DNA of 64,000 nucleotides from Pseudomonadota bacterium (GCA_039033415.1 JBCCCR010000014.1:81985-145984), one strand, 5' to 3'; shown: positions 17,514-26,435, counted from the first letter of the stretch. Translations and numbers: made by a program. The notes: generated by a model not told the origin, from the letters alone.

Positions 17514-18186
17514 GCGACTGAACCGTCGGCTCGCCCCGCTCGCACTCCTCTTGCTCACCTGGCTGGCCACGGCCGGCGCGGGCGACTGGGATTCGCTGAG
17601 CGAAGCGGAGCAAAAGGTGCTCGCGCCGTTTGCGCAGGAGTGGGACACGCTCGGCGCCGAACAGCAGGAGCGCCTGGAATCCGGCGCGAAGCTGTGGACC
17701 AGCATGACACCCGAACAGAAGCGGCTCGTTCACAAACGCTTCGGTCAGTGGCAGCGCTATGCGCCGGAGCAGCGTCAGCGCATCATCGACCGCTTTGCCC
17801 GTTTCCGTTCGCTCCCGCAGGAGCAGCAGCGGCTGCTGCGACAGAACTTTCGCCGCTTTAACGCGCTCCCCGAAGCGCAAAAAAGACGCATCAGGGAGCT
17901 CTGGGATTCGATGTCCGCGGAACAGCGCAAGAGTTTTCTGAATCGTTTGCGCAACGGCCGAGCCGGCGCTGCACCCAGCGCGGCCCGACCGCTAGCGCAG
18001 ATGGCACCGGCCCAGGCTCGTTGGTTTCGTGAGCTGGCCGGTCAGCTGGGGCCGGAGGCAAAACGGAACCTGACCCGACGGCTTCGCAACGGCACACCCG
18101 AACAGTGGAACGCGCTGGAGCGACGCCTGGCCGACATGAGCCTGGAGGAACGGGAGGCGTTCCTGCTAGGTGAGGAAACTCCTTAG
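17503..18186 (+). CDS. DUF3106-like secreted helical-repeat protein
   Basis: The 227-residue product has a signal peptide (LALLLLTWLATAGAG) and then six or more helical units of about 20-22 residues. The first units have W, LS or MTPEQK and RF positions in register (for example WTSMTPEQKRLVHKRFGQW and FRSLPQEQQRLLRQNFRRF). This matches DUF3106-type proteins. Arg/Gln-rich periplasmic helices of this kind recall stress-sensing Spy/CpxP-like proteins, but no homology is claimed. It overlaps the previous gene by eleven bases and ends the operon. Confidence 0.8.
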   Translation: MRDKRLNRRLAPLALLLLTWLATAGAGDWDSLSEAEQKVLAPFAQEWDTLGAEQQERLESGAKLWTSMTPEQKRLVHKRFGQWQRYAPEQRQRIIDRFARFRSLPQEQQRLLRQNFRRFNALPEAQKRRIRELWDSMSAEQRKSFLNRLRNGRAGAAPSAARPLAQMAPAQARWFRELAGQLGPEAKRNLTRRLRNGTPEQWNALERRLADMSLEEREAFLLGEETP

Positions 18187-18191
18187 CTAGC

Positions 18192-18227
18192 TAGTGTCCT
18201 GCGGCGTTAGTTCGTTGCAGGACACTA
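18192..18227. repeat. Perfect 11-bp inverted repeat between convergent genes
   Basis: TAGTGTCCTGC (18192-18202) and GCAGGACACTA (18217-18227) are perfect inverted arms with a 14-base loop. The right arm includes the TAG stop of the minus-strand SDR gene. No T-run follows on either strand, so a REP-like element or an RNA-protecting stem is more likely than a standard terminator. TAGTGTCC also occurs at 532-539, exactly at the end of the TRAP gene. Confidence 0.6.
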
Positions 18228-19016
18228 AAAGCCAAACACGCTGAAGCCGCCGTCGACGGCGAGCGTCTGACCCGTGATATAGCTGGCAGCCGGCATCGCC
18301 AGGAAAGCCACCGCCGCGGCGACCTCCTCGGCATCAGCGATCCGGTTCATGGGCGTTCGGGCGAGCACCTCGTTGAGGTACTCAGCATCCCCCAGCACGC
18401 CCTCAGCCAGAGGCGTATCGGTGTACCAGGGAGCAACGGCATTAACCCGGATTCCGTCCTGCGCCCATTCGCAGGCCAGGTTGCGGGTTAGCTGATTCAT
18501 GCCGGCCTTGCTCATGGCGTAGGGCGCCCCGGTGCGCAGATGGGTCAAGCCGGCAACCGACGACACGTTCACCACCGACGGGTCCGTTCCAACTCGCAGC
18601 AGCCCGTGGCAGAGCCGGCTCAGCTCGAAACAGGTGCCGAGGTTGGTGTCCATCAGCGCCTGAAACTCGCCAGCCTGGTAATTGAGTGCGCTTTTGCGAA
18701 CGTTAGTGCCTACGTTGTTCACCAGGATGTCCAGGCCGTTCCAGAACGTACAAAGCCACGCGGGGACCCGGCCAAGCTCCTCCAGGTAGGACAGGTCCAT
18801 CGCCAGGCCGTAGACCTCCTGCTCCGGAAACGCGCCCGCCAGCTCCGACACCTTCCATTCCAGCACCTGCTGGCGCCGGGCCACCAGCGCCACGTTGGCG
18901 CCGAGGCTCAGCAGCTCTCGCGCCACGGCCATACCGATCCCGGCTGAGCCGCCGGTGACCAGCGCCCGGCGGCCGGCGAGGCGCCAGCGGTTGTTGCTCT
19001 CGCCTTCCCTATTCAT
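18225..19016 (-). CDS. SDR-family oxidoreductase, tropinone reductase-like
   Basis: The 263-residue product is a classical short-chain dehydrogenase: cofactor loop TGGSAGIG near residue 21, NNVG, the catalytic serine in VVNVSSVAG, and YAMSK holding the Tyr-xxx-Lys pair. It ends with [17 protein letters not shown], typical of the family. It resembles plant-type tropinone reductases and their bacterial relatives in its N-terminus and WYTDTPL region. The natural substrate is not predictable. Its start overlaps the FHA-EAL stop by eight bases. Confidence 0.9.
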   Translation of the reverse strand: MNREGESNNRWRLAGRRALVTGGSAGIGMAVARELLSLGANVALVARRQQVLEWKVSELAGAFPEQEVYGLAMDLSYLEELGRVPAWLCTFWNGLDILVNNVGTNVRKSALNYQAGEFQALMDTNLGTCFELSRLCHGLLRVGTDPSVVNVSSVAGLTHLRTGAPYAMSKAGMNQLTRNLACEWAQDGIRVNAVAPWYTDTPLAEGVLGDAEYLNEVLARTPMNRIADAEEVAAAVAFLAMPAASYITGQTLAVDGGFSVFGF

Positions 19017-20079
19017 GACCCAGCGGCTCCGGCTCGCCGTAGCGAAAGCCCTGCAGCAGGTCGATTTTCAGATCATCGCAGAAGCGCGCCTCAGCGTCGG
19101 AGCTGATGCCTTCAGCGACCACCTTAATGTCCATGCCCTGTGCGTAACTCACCAGCATGCGCACCGTCTGCTGGTGCGCCGGCGGCGAGGTATCGATATC
19201 ACGCATCAGGCTCGCGCTGAGCTTGACGTAGTCCGGCGGCACCTCTGCCAGCGCTGTGAGCCGCGCCTGCCCTGACCCAAAATCATCGTAGGCTAGCTGG
19301 ACCCCTAGGGACTTAAGGCGACTGCCCACGTCCTGGAGATGGTCGCGATTGGCCACGGCGGCCTCGTGGATTTCCAGCACCATCTGCACCTGGGCAAACG
19401 CCGTCCGCAGATTGGCGATATCCTCCAGCAGACGCCCAGGCCGCTGGACCTCCTCGGGATGAATGTTGAGAAAGATCGGGACCTGCTGGCCGCTGGCGGC
19501 TGCGGCCCGAACCGCCACCCGTCGCATCAGGTGCGCAAGTTCCAGCTCCAGCCCCTGGTCTCGGGCCAGCTCAAACAACGCCACCGGCGAAGACGGCAGG
19601 TCCGGCCGATCACCCCGCGCGAGCGCCTCGAAGGCAAACAGCGTGTGCTCGGCCCGATCGATCAGCGGCTGAAACAGCACGCTGATTTGCTGCCCCTCCA
19701 GCATCTGCTTGAGCGGCTCAACCTCAATTTCTGCATCCGAATCGCTGGCCGTGGTCTCGGCAGCTCGCTCCGCGCCGTGAACCACGGTAAACGCCAGATC
19801 GGCGAACTGAATCTGGTCGCCGTGGGTCAGCGGGCTGCGCTCCTCGGCTCGTTGCCGATTGACGAACGTGCCGTTGGTGCTGTCGAGGTCCATCAGCCAC
19901 AGCTGGCTGCCGTCCCAGTTGATTTCTGCATGGAGCCTTGAGATGCCCTTGGCCTTGAGCGCGAGCGACAGGCTGCGCTGCCGGCCGATTCGAAAGGGAA
20001 AGTGATCCAGCGGAATCCACACCACCTCACCGTCACTCCGGAGGCGACCTTCAAGAAACCACTGCTGCTGAGCTGTCAT
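19009..20079 (-). CDS. FHA-EAL protein, predicted c-di-GMP phosphodiesterase
   Basis: The 356-residue product has an FHA domain at about 1-105 with the phosphothreonine-binding set intact (Arg33 in IGR, Ser47 and His50 in SRLH, Asn69 in STNG). An EAL domain follows at about 125-350. Its catalytic residues look complete: Glu151 (EAL), Asn205, Glu236, Asp265-Asp266 (DDFGSG), Lys286, Glu323 and Gln343. It should hydrolyse c-di-GMP under control of a phosphorylated partner. No membrane segment is seen. It lies close to an FHA-GGDEF gene on the same strand. Confidence 0.92.
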   Translation of the reverse strand: MTAQQQWFLEGRLRSDGEVVWIPLDHFPFRIGRQRSLSLALKAKGISRLHAEINWDGSQLWLMDLDSTNGTFVNRQRAEERSPLTHGDQIQFADLAFTVVHGAERAAETTASDSDAEIEVEPLKQMLEGQQISVLFQPLIDRAEHTLFAFEALARGDRPDLPSSPVALFELARDQGLELELAHLMRRVAVRAAAASGQQVPIFLNIHPEEVQRPGRLLEDIANLRTAFAQVQMVLEIHEAAVANRDHLQDVGSRLKSLGVQLAYDDFGSGQARLTALAEVPPDYVKLSASLMRDIDTSPPAHQQTVRMLVSYAQGMDIKVVAEGISSDAEARFCDDLKIDLLQGFRYGEPEPLGHE

Positions 20080-20157
20080 CGGCTTGGTTATTTTGCCTTG
20101 CGGGCCGCCATCGTGCCTATTGTGGACCGGCGGCGCGGATGTTCATAATGCGCGGCC

Positions 20158-21366
20158 ATGATTTTACTCAATAAAACGCGGCTACAGCCGGAACCTCTCA
20201 CCGCCGGTGACCCGGTTGCGGTGCGCCTGGAGGTGAGCCTGCCGGAGGGGCCGCTGTTTGAGCTGGACTGCGTGTTGGAGTGGTTTGAGCCTGGCCGCGA
20301 GGCCCCGGCGCTCACCCATCACCTGCGCGGCGCGGGCCTGGACGTGTCCTGGCTGCCGGCCGGCAACTATGAGCTGGCCTTCAGCGCCAGCGCGCTCGAC
20401 CTGGCTCAGGGGAGCTACCGCCTGGTGATCACGCTGCTGCACCGCTATGGCGGTCGCGAGACTCAGGCGCTGCGCGAGACCGTAAAGGCCGAGGTTGCCG
20501 CCGGCGCCGTCGGCAACCCTGGAGCCCCCGGCCACTGGGAGATCCGGTCCGCTGACGGCGCGGTACCCGTTGCTGAACTGTCCTGGAACAAAGGGCACGA
20601 AGACTGGTTCTACCGCCACTTCGACCACGCCGCGCGCACCATCATCACCTACATGCTGGGCGATTCCCCGGCCCTCAAAGGCCAGATCCTAGACGTGGGT
20701 TGCGGGGACGGCATCACCGACCTCGGGGTGTTCTACCGGTGCCGTCCGGAGCGCCTGGTGGGCATCGATCCATTCCGCGGCTACGATCGGCTGCCGGAGA
20801 TTTGCGGCCGCAACCATCTACCGCTGACGGCGCTGCCGGAGGGCCTGGAGTTTCTGCCCGCCAGCGGCAACGAGATCCCCTTCGGCGACAGCGAGTTCGA
20901 CGTGGTGCTGTCCTGGGGATCGTTGGAGCACATCGCCGGCGGCTACCAGCAGACGCTCGAGGAGATTCGGCGGGTGCTGAAACCGGGCGGGCTGCTGTTT
21001 GCCCACCCCGGGCTGTATTACTCCAATTTTGGTCACCACCTGGGCGAGTTCAGCAACGAGCCCTTCTTTCATCTGACCAAATCCGAGCAGGAGCTCAAAG
21101 ATTTGGTGCTTGGCACCGAGCCCAACTACATGGACCGTGCGGGCGAGTTTTCCACGCCGGAGCAGTACTGGCAGTGGTACAAAGAGCTCAATCCGATGAC
21201 CGTGGCGCGCTTCGAGCGGGAGCTCAAGGATCTCGGCTTTGAGTTTTATCGCGTTGCGCTGCGCACCGAGGACCTGGTCGAATACCACCACCCGCGGCTT
21301 CAGGACTACCCGATGCAGGATTTAGCCACGGTGGAACTTTACCTGTCCGCCTACAACCGCAAATGA
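20158..21366 (+). CDS. Class I methyltransferase with N-terminal Wzt-C-like domain
   Basis: The 402-residue product has a beta-sandwich-like N-terminal region (about 1-118; EPLTAGDPVAVRLEVSLPEGP, SYRLVITLLHR) like the O-antigen-binding C-domain of Wzt. Then comes a Rossmann SAM-dependent methyltransferase: motif I ILDVGCGDGITDLG near 180, IDP, and FDVVLSWGSLEHIAGG. Such fusions suggest methylation of a surface polysaccharide chain. There is no polysaccharide operon beside it. Its stop overlaps the start of the small lipoprotein as ATGA. Confidence 0.8.
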   Translation: MILLNKTRLQPEPLTAGDPVAVRLEVSLPEGPLFELDCVLEWFEPGREAPALTHHLRGAGLDVSWLPAGNYELAFSASALDLAQGSYRLVITLLHRYGGRETQALRETVKAEVAAGAVGNPGAPGHWEIRSADGAVPVAELSWNKGHEDWFYRHFDHAARTIITYMLGDSPALKGQILDVGCGDGITDLGVFYRCRPERLVGIDPFRGYDRLPEICGRNHLPLTALPEGLEFLPASGNEIPFGDSEFDVVLSWGSLEHIAGGYQQTLEEIRRVLKPGGLLFAHPGLYYSNFGHHLGEFSNEPFFHLTKSEQELKDLVLGTEPNYMDRAGEFSTPEQYWQWYKELNPMTVARFERELKDLGFEFYRVALRTEDLVEYHHPRLQDYPMQDLATVELYLSAYNRK

Positions 21367-21731
21367 CGATGCACGCGCTCCGCCGGCGTACCGAGCCACG
21401 CTGCCGGCCTGTGGTCTGGCTGGCGGTGCTGGGCCTGGTGGCCTGCGCCGGCACGCCCAGCGAGCTCCCACCCGCCCCCTGCGCTCCGGCCACGGCCTGG
21501 CAGGCGGGCCTCAGCGGAGAGGCGGTGGCTGGAACCTGCGAGGAGTCCGATAGTCGCCTGTGGCGAGAAGCGCGCAACCTGGGTATCGAGCTGCGCGCGT
21601 TGCTCGACGAGCGCGCGTCCCTGGATGCCGCTGCCCCCGGCGCGGCCCTCACCGAAGCGCGGCTGCAGCGGGAAATTGACCAGATCCGCGGCGCAGCGCT
21701 GATCCGAGGCTGGCCTCTGCCTGAAGACTAA
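21363..21731 (+). CDS. Small predicted lipoprotein
   Basis: The 122-residue product has a basic N-terminus, a hydrophobic run and a lipobox-like end LGLVACAG, so cysteine 28 is probably lipidated. The mature part is rich in charged helical residues and has two more cysteines. It might be related to DUF2799-type lipoproteins, but the match is weak. The ATGA overlap with the methyltransferase stop suggests a shared transcript. Confidence 0.65.
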   Translation: MTMHALRRRTEPRCRPVVWLAVLGLVACAGTPSELPPAPCAPATAWQAGLSGEAVAGTCEESDSRLWREARNLGIELRALLDERASLDAAAPGAALTEARLQREIDQIRGAALIRGWPLPED

Positions 21732-21746
21732 CCGAGCGAGGGCTGC

Positions 21747-22643
21747 TTAAACCGGCTGGCTCTCAGCCATACGAACGCAGTTGCGACCGGCCGCTTTCGC
21801 CTCAATGAGCGCTTGATCCGCCGCCCGCAGCAGCGCCTGCTGGTTGCGGATGCGGGACGAGAACTCCGCGACGCCAACGCTGATCGTGATGGTGATTTCG
21901 TGGTCTTCAATCAGCTGCGGCGCACGCGCAATCGTATGGCGAAGCGATTCCATTTTGCCAAACGCCTCGCGAAGCGAGAGGCCCGGCAGCATGATGGCAA
22001 ACTCTTCGCCGCCCAGACGGGCGATCAGCTCTCCCTCACCGCGCTGGCGGTTAAGCACACCGGTGACCTTCTTCAGCACCTGGTCGCCCACCAGATGATC
22101 GTAGCGATCGTTGACGTCTTTGAAACGATCCAGATCGAGCATCGCCAGACACAGTCCGCTCGGGGTTGTATGCTGCGACCGCACCGCCTGGTCGAGCGCC
22201 TGGTCGAAGACCCGACGGTTGGCGATGCCGGTCAGCGGGTCGGAGCTCGCCCGGGCGTACATGTTGCTGTGATAAGCCGCCTCCACGGCATCGCTGGCGA
22301 CAAATTTCAGCACCACACCGCCGAAGGCTATCCGGTCACCATCTTTCAGCTGACAGCGGGTGATGTCGTCGCCGTTGACCTGAGTCCGGTTGGTCGACTG
22401 CAGGTCGGTGATGTAATAGCTCTCGCCGTCGTAGGCGATCTCGCACTGCTTGCGCGATACGCTTTCCTCGCCAAACTGCAGATCACAGGCGTTGGAGCGC
22501 CCGATGGTGACTGGCTTCAGGCTCAGCTCGAACGACTTGCCAAACGGCTCACCGCGGATCACAACCAGCGTCGCGCTAACCCCCTCGGTGGCGGCGGTCG
22601 TCAGATTGTAGAAACGCTCGGTTGTGCGATGATCGTCGGTCAA
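21747..22643 (-). CDS. FHA-GGDEF protein, predicted diguanylate cyclase
   Basis: The 298-residue product has an FHA domain at about 20-118 (Arg49 in IGRS and Ser63 kept, but the usual His is Gln66 and STNG is STNR). A GGDEF domain follows at about 132-295 with GGEEF at 211-215, metal-binding Asp170, and DPLTGIANRR. It should make c-di-GMP. No RxxD inhibitory site is seen before GGEEF. The start is TTG, backed by AAGGAG nine bases upstream. No membrane segment is present. Confidence 0.92.
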   Translation of the reverse strand: MTDDHRTTERFYNLTTAATEGVSATLVVIRGEPFGKSFELSLKPVTIGRSNACDLQFGEESVSRKQCEIAYDGESYYITDLQSTNRTQVNGDDITRCQLKDGDRIAFGGVVLKFVASDAVEAAYHSNMYARASSDPLTGIANRRVFDQALDQAVRSQHTTPSGLCLAMLDLDRFKDVNDRYDHLVGDQVLKKVTGVLNRQRGEGELIARLGGEEFAIMLPGLSLREAFGKMESLRHTIARAPQLIEDHEITITISVGVAEFSSRIRNQQALLRAADQALIEAKAAGRNCVRMAESQPV

Positions 22644-22750
22644 AAAAACGTGCTCCTTACCCCCGACCTATTTTATCCTCTGAATCCGAAGGTCGCACCA
22701 TCACCCGTTCAGCGGCCAACATCTCTGAAACCTCCTGCAAGGAAAAACGC

Positions 22751-25123
22751 ATGACAGAAGCCCTGCCCCCCGACGCGCTGCGCTGGTGCGTAGACTTAGC
22801 CCAGCTCAGCTTCCGCTCGACCGCTGAGGTGACGCCCGAGCCGGAGGTGATCGGTCAACCGCTGGCCGCGGACGCGCTTCGCTTCGGTCTGGACTGCAAG
22901 GCGCCCGGACAAAATGTTTTTGTCCGGGGTATCCGCGGGACCGGGCGGCTGACGATGGTAGAGGGCGTGCTGAAGGAGCTGCAGCCCCGCTGCCAGGATC
23001 AGCGCGACCGGTGCTATGTCCACAACTTCGCCCAGCCCGATCGCCCCAGGCTCATCGACCTGCCGCGCGGCCAGGCGCGCCCGCTGCGGCGCGCGCTGCG
23101 AGAAATGGCGGATTTCGTGGCCAGCGGTCTGGGCGACGCCATGAACAGCCAGCATCTGCAGGCAGCTCGCAGCACGCTGCAGGAGGAAGCTCAGCAGCAG
23201 GTCAACCAGATCACCAACCCGTTTGAGGAGGAGCTCCGGTCCCAGGACCTGGCGTTGGTTCAGGTCAAAACGCCGCAGGGCAATCAGGCCGCCATCTTCC
23301 CGCTCCTCGACGGCCAGCCCGTTCAGCCGGAGCAGTTTCAGGCGCTGGTGCGAAAAGGTGACATCAGCACCGATCAGCAGACCGAAATCTTTTCCCGCAT
23401 CGAGGGTTTTGCCAAGCGACTGCCGGAAATCTCGCAAAAGATCAGCAAGGTGATGCGGCAGAACGCGCGGCAGATTCAGGAGCTGAACGAGAACAGCCTG
23501 CGCAGCCTGATGAGCAGCACCACCTCGGGGATCAAGCAGGAGTTTCCGCACGACGCCCTCGGGGCGCATCTGGACGAGGTGGTGGACGACGTGGTGGACC
23601 AGGTGCTCAGCGGCGGCGGGAAAGACTTTGACCCGGTGACCCGCTACGGCATCAACATTCTGCTGGAGCACCATCAGGACGCCAGCCCCGTCGTGCGCGA
23701 AACGAGTCCCAGCCTGACCAACCTGCTCGGCAATATCGAGACCGTCTGGGACACCGGCGGACAAGGCAGCGCCGACTACCGGTCGGTTCGCGGCGGCTCC
23801 CTGCTCGCCGCAGACGGCGGGTTTCTGATCCTGGATGCACACGACGTGCTGGCGGAACCCGGCGCCTGGCAGATCCTGATGCGCACCCTGCGCACCGGCA
23901 TGCTGGAAATTGTGCCGCGGGAGTACAACTCACCGTTTTCACCGGTCAGCCTGAAACCGGAACCGATCGCCGTGTCGCTGCGGGTTGTGCTGATCGGCAG
24001 CGCCTCGCTCTACTACCGGCTCGACGCGCTGGACTACGACTTTGCGCACCAGTTCAAGGTGCTGGCCGACTTCAGCGAAGTCCTGGAGCGTGGCCCCGAA
24101 GCGCTGCGTCAGTATGCCGGCGTCCTGGCCCAGATCTGCCAGGAGGAAGGACTGAAGCATCTGACCCACTGCGGCGTCGCCGCGCTCGTCGAGCACGGTG
24201 CGCGCGTTGCCGACAAGGCCGGCAAGCTGACCGCCCGCTTTGGCCGCATCGCCGATCTGGCGCGCGAAGCGGATTGGGTCGCAGGTCAGCGAAGCGCGGA
24301 GCTCATCAGCGGTGACGACGTGCGCGAAGCCGTGGCCCGCACGCGACTGCGCGCGAGCCTGCCCTCCACCCGCTTTCAGTCTTTTCTGAAGGACGGTACG
24401 GTGACCATCGAAACGTCAGGCGCCCGGATCGGCCAGATCAATGGCCTGGCGGTGATGAGCGCGGGCCCGATCAAGTTTGGCTTCCCCGCCCGGATCACCG
24501 CAGCGATCGGCCCAGGCAGCGCCGGCGTCATCGACATCGAAAGCCGCGCCAGCATGTCCGGCTCCATTCATACCAAAGGCTTTCACATCCTCGGAGGCCT
24601 GCTGCGCACCCTGCTAAAAACCGATCACCCGCTCGCCTTTAACGCCTCGATTGCCTTCGAGCAAAGCTACGGCGGGATCGACGGCGACTCGGCGTCCGGG
24701 GCGGAGATCTGCTGCCTGCTGTCCGCGTTGACGGACGTCCCGCTGCGCCAGGACATCGCCATGACCGGCGCCATCGACCAGCATGGCCGGATCCAGGCCA
24801 TCGGTGGTGTGAATGAAAAGGTTGAAGGATTCTTCGACATCTGTGATCACTTCGGGCTGACCGGCAGCCAGGGCGTGATTATCCCCAGCGCCAATGCCGG
24901 CGACCTGATGCTGCGCCAGGACATCGTCGAGGCAGCCCGCGCCGGACAATTTGCGGTATACGCCGTTTCCTCGGTTGAGCAGGCGCTGGCGCTTTACACC
25001 GGCCGCGAGGTGGGTCATTGGGGCGACGACGGTTACCCGGCAGACAGCCTGCTGGGTATCGCCCGTCAGCGGGCCCGGGAGTTTTGGGAGGAAACGGCCC
25101 GCGGTCCGCAGGCCGTCGAATAG
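22751..25123 (+). CDS. Lon-family (LonH/YcbZ-like) ATP-dependent protease
   Basis: The ATG at 22751 has AAGGA eight bases upstream. The 790-residue product has an AAA-type region with a loose Walker A (GIRGTGRLTMV), a coiled-coil insertion (about 125-250), and GGFLILDAHDVL in the Walker B position. A C-terminal Lon S16 protease domain follows, with predicted catalytic Ser647 (GDSAS) and Lys690 (NEKVEGF). There is no N-terminal LON substrate domain. YcbZ-type proteins have poorly known substrates. It is convergent with the nitroreductase gene. Confidence 0.9.
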   Translation: MTEALPPDALRWCVDLAQLSFRSTAEVTPEPEVIGQPLAADALRFGLDCKAPGQNVFVRGIRGTGRLTMVEGVLKELQPRCQDQRDRCYVHNFAQPDRPRLIDLPRGQARPLRRALREMADFVASGLGDAMNSQHLQAARSTLQEEAQQQVNQITNPFEEELRSQDLALVQVKTPQGNQAAIFPLLDGQPVQPEQFQALVRKGDISTDQQTEIFSRIEGFAKRLPEISQKISKVMRQNARQIQELNENSLRSLMSSTTSGIKQEFPHDALGAHLDEVVDDVVDQVLSGGGKDFDPVTRYGINILLEHHQDASPVVRETSPSLTNLLGNIETVWDTGGQGSADYRSVRGGSLLAADGGFLILDAHDVLAEPGAWQILMRTLRTGMLEIVPREYNSPFSPVSLKPEPIAVSLRVVLIGSASLYYRLDALDYDFAHQFKVLADFSEVLERGPEALRQYAGVLAQICQEEGLKHLTHCGVAALVEHGARVADKAGKLTARFGRIADLAREADWVAGQRSAELISGDDVREAVARTRLRASLPSTRFQSFLKDGTVTIETSGARIGQINGLAVMSAGPIKFGFPARITAAIGPGSAGVIDIESRASMSGSIHTKGFHILGGLLRTLLKTDHPLAFNASIAFEQSYGGIDGDSASGAEICCLLSALTDVPLRQDIAMTGAIDQHGRIQAIGGVNEKVEGFFDICDHFGLTGSQGVIIPSANAGDLMLRQDIVEAARAGQFAVYAVSSVEQALALYTGREVGHWGDDGYPADSLLGIARQRAREFWEETARGPQAVE

Positions 25124-25143
25124 GCCGAGCCGCGGGCGAGCAG

Positions 25144-25749
25144 CTAGCCTTCCAGGAGCGGGTTGTCCCAGGCGCCCTCAAAAACCAGCTCAGACAGCGG
25201 TCGGCGCTGACGCGGGCCGGTTTCGCCGCCGTGAAAGTCTTCGTCCAGATCGCTGAGCTCCCCGGGATGCCCAACCGCGATCATCGACATCGGTACGTAG
25301 CGGTCAGGGATACCAAAAGCCAGATGGGCCGCGTCAGCGTCAAAACCGCCCATCTGATGAACCACCAAGCCGGCCGCTACGCCCTGGAGGTGCAGGTTTT
25401 CAGCGGCTGCCCCCGTATCGTATTGGGCCCAGCGGTTTGGCTTTCCGTTGCGCGAGAACTCGCCGTCGGCCATGACCAGGATCAGCACCGGGGCCTGGCG
25501 GGCCCACTGCTGGTTTTTGTCGGCCAGCGTGTTGAGCGCCGCCTCCCACCCCTCGGGTTGGCGTTCGCGATCCCACAGCAGAAAGCGCCAAGGTTCCTCA
25601 CCAAAACACGACGGCGCCCAGCGGGCTGCCTCCAGCATTCTGAGGACAGTCGCGCGGTCGACCGGTCGCGAGTCGATGGCCCGACCGCTCCAGCGTTCGG
25701 AAATGATGGATTCAATCGGGTGGTCTGCCGGGGCGGGACGTCCGCTCAT
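25144..25749 (-). CDS. Nitroreductase-family FMN enzyme
   Basis: With the ATG at 25749 the product has 201 residues. RWSGRAIDSRPVD, ARWAPSCFGEEPWRFLLW and AAENLHLQGVAAGLVVHQMGGF are family landmarks, and the arginine-serine region near the N-terminus would bind FMN phosphate. Such enzymes reduce nitro groups, quinones or other acceptors with NAD(P)H. The specific substrate is unknown. The upstream in-frame extension lacks a good start, so the shorter form is preferred. It is divergent from the repeat lipoprotein. Confidence 0.9.
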   Translation of the reverse strand: MSGRPAPADHPIESIISERWSGRAIDSRPVDRATVLRMLEAARWAPSCFGEEPWRFLLWDRERQPEGWEAALNTLADKNQQWARQAPVLILVMADGEFSRNGKPNRWAQYDTGAAAENLHLQGVAAGLVVHQMGGFDADAAHLAFGIPDRYVPMSMIAVGHPGELSDLDEDFHGGETGPRQRRPLSELVFEGAWDNPLLEG

Positions 25750-25928
25750 GGTCTTACTCTCGTCAGGCGGGATAGAAAAAGGGCGCCATTGTAACTGCCT
25801 CGCGGGCAGATGGTCCAAATCGTTGCGCTTTGGCGCACCTGCGGACCGGCGATGGCGAGGCCGCTTGCAAACCAGCCCCGTGCTGGCCATGATGCGCGGC
25901 TCTTATGGGCACGTTTGGGACAAAGATC

Positions 25929-26372
25929 ATGAGGCATTTTTTCGTAATTGCATTACTGGCTGGGCTGCTTGTCGGCTGCAGCTCCGACGACAGCGATACC
26001 ATGAAAGAAAAGGCGGCTGAGACCGCTGAAGCGGCCAAAGAAGCCGCATCGGACGCTGCTAAGGCCACCGCCGATGCCGCCGGCGACGCGATGGATAAGG
26101 CAGGTGAGATGGCCAGCGACGCCGCAGATGCCGCTGGTGAAGCGATGGATGGCGCCAAAGAAATGGCCGGGGATGCCATGGACAAGGCCGGCGAGATGGC
26201 TGACGACGCGATGGACGGCGCCAAGCAAATGGCCGGCGACGCGATGGACAAGGCAGGGGAAGAGCTGGAAGCCGCCGGCGAGTCGCTGAAGGAATCCGCC
26301 ATGGATAAAGCTGACGAGGCGATGGAAGAAGCCGAAGACGCGGTCGAGGACGCCACCGACGGCGGCAATTGA
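25929..26372 (+). CDS. Lipoprotein with 11-residue helical repeats
   Basis: The 147-residue product has a signal peptide with lipobox LLVGCSS (Cys17). Nearly all of the rest is Ala/Asp/Glu/Lys/Met in 11-residue repeats, with clear copies of AGDAMDKAGEM at 51-61 and 80-90, ADDAMDGAKQM at 91-101 and AGDAMDKAGEE at 102-112. Eleven-residue periodicity is typical of amphipathic helices, as in LEA-like or lipid-binding proteins. The ATG at 25929 is preferred over an upstream TTG-type extension. A terminator follows. Confidence 0.75.
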   Translation: MRHFFVIALLAGLLVGCSSDDSDTMKEKAAETAEAAKEAASDAAKATADAAGDAMDKAGEMASDAADAAGEAMDGAKEMAGDAMDKAGEMADDAMDGAKQMAGDAMDKAGEELEAAGESLKESAMDKADEAMEEAEDAVEDATDGGN

Positions 26373-26402
26373 GCGCTTCCACGGAGCCTTAAAGCCATAG
26401 AG

Positions 26403-26435
26403 ACGCCGGCCGGCTTCGCCCGCCGGCGTTTTCTT
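26403..26435 (+). terminator. Intrinsic terminator after the repeat lipoprotein
   Basis: ACGCCGGC (26403-26410) pairs with GCCGGCGT (26422-26429), with an inner GGC-TTC-GCC stem possible, and is followed by TTTTCTT. It is the clearest rho-independent terminator in the window and acts on the plus strand, protecting the convergent oligopeptidase gene from read-through. Confidence 0.85.

Noticed and set aside
22641..22650. A run of seven T/A at the FHA-GGDEF start as a possible phase-variation tract.
   Set aside because: The run is short and lies mostly upstream of the start codon, so a slip would not shift the frame.
21813..22754. A 313-codon open frame on the plus strand.
   Set aside because: It is antisense to the FHA-GGDEF gene, whose domains and ribosome-binding site are convincing.
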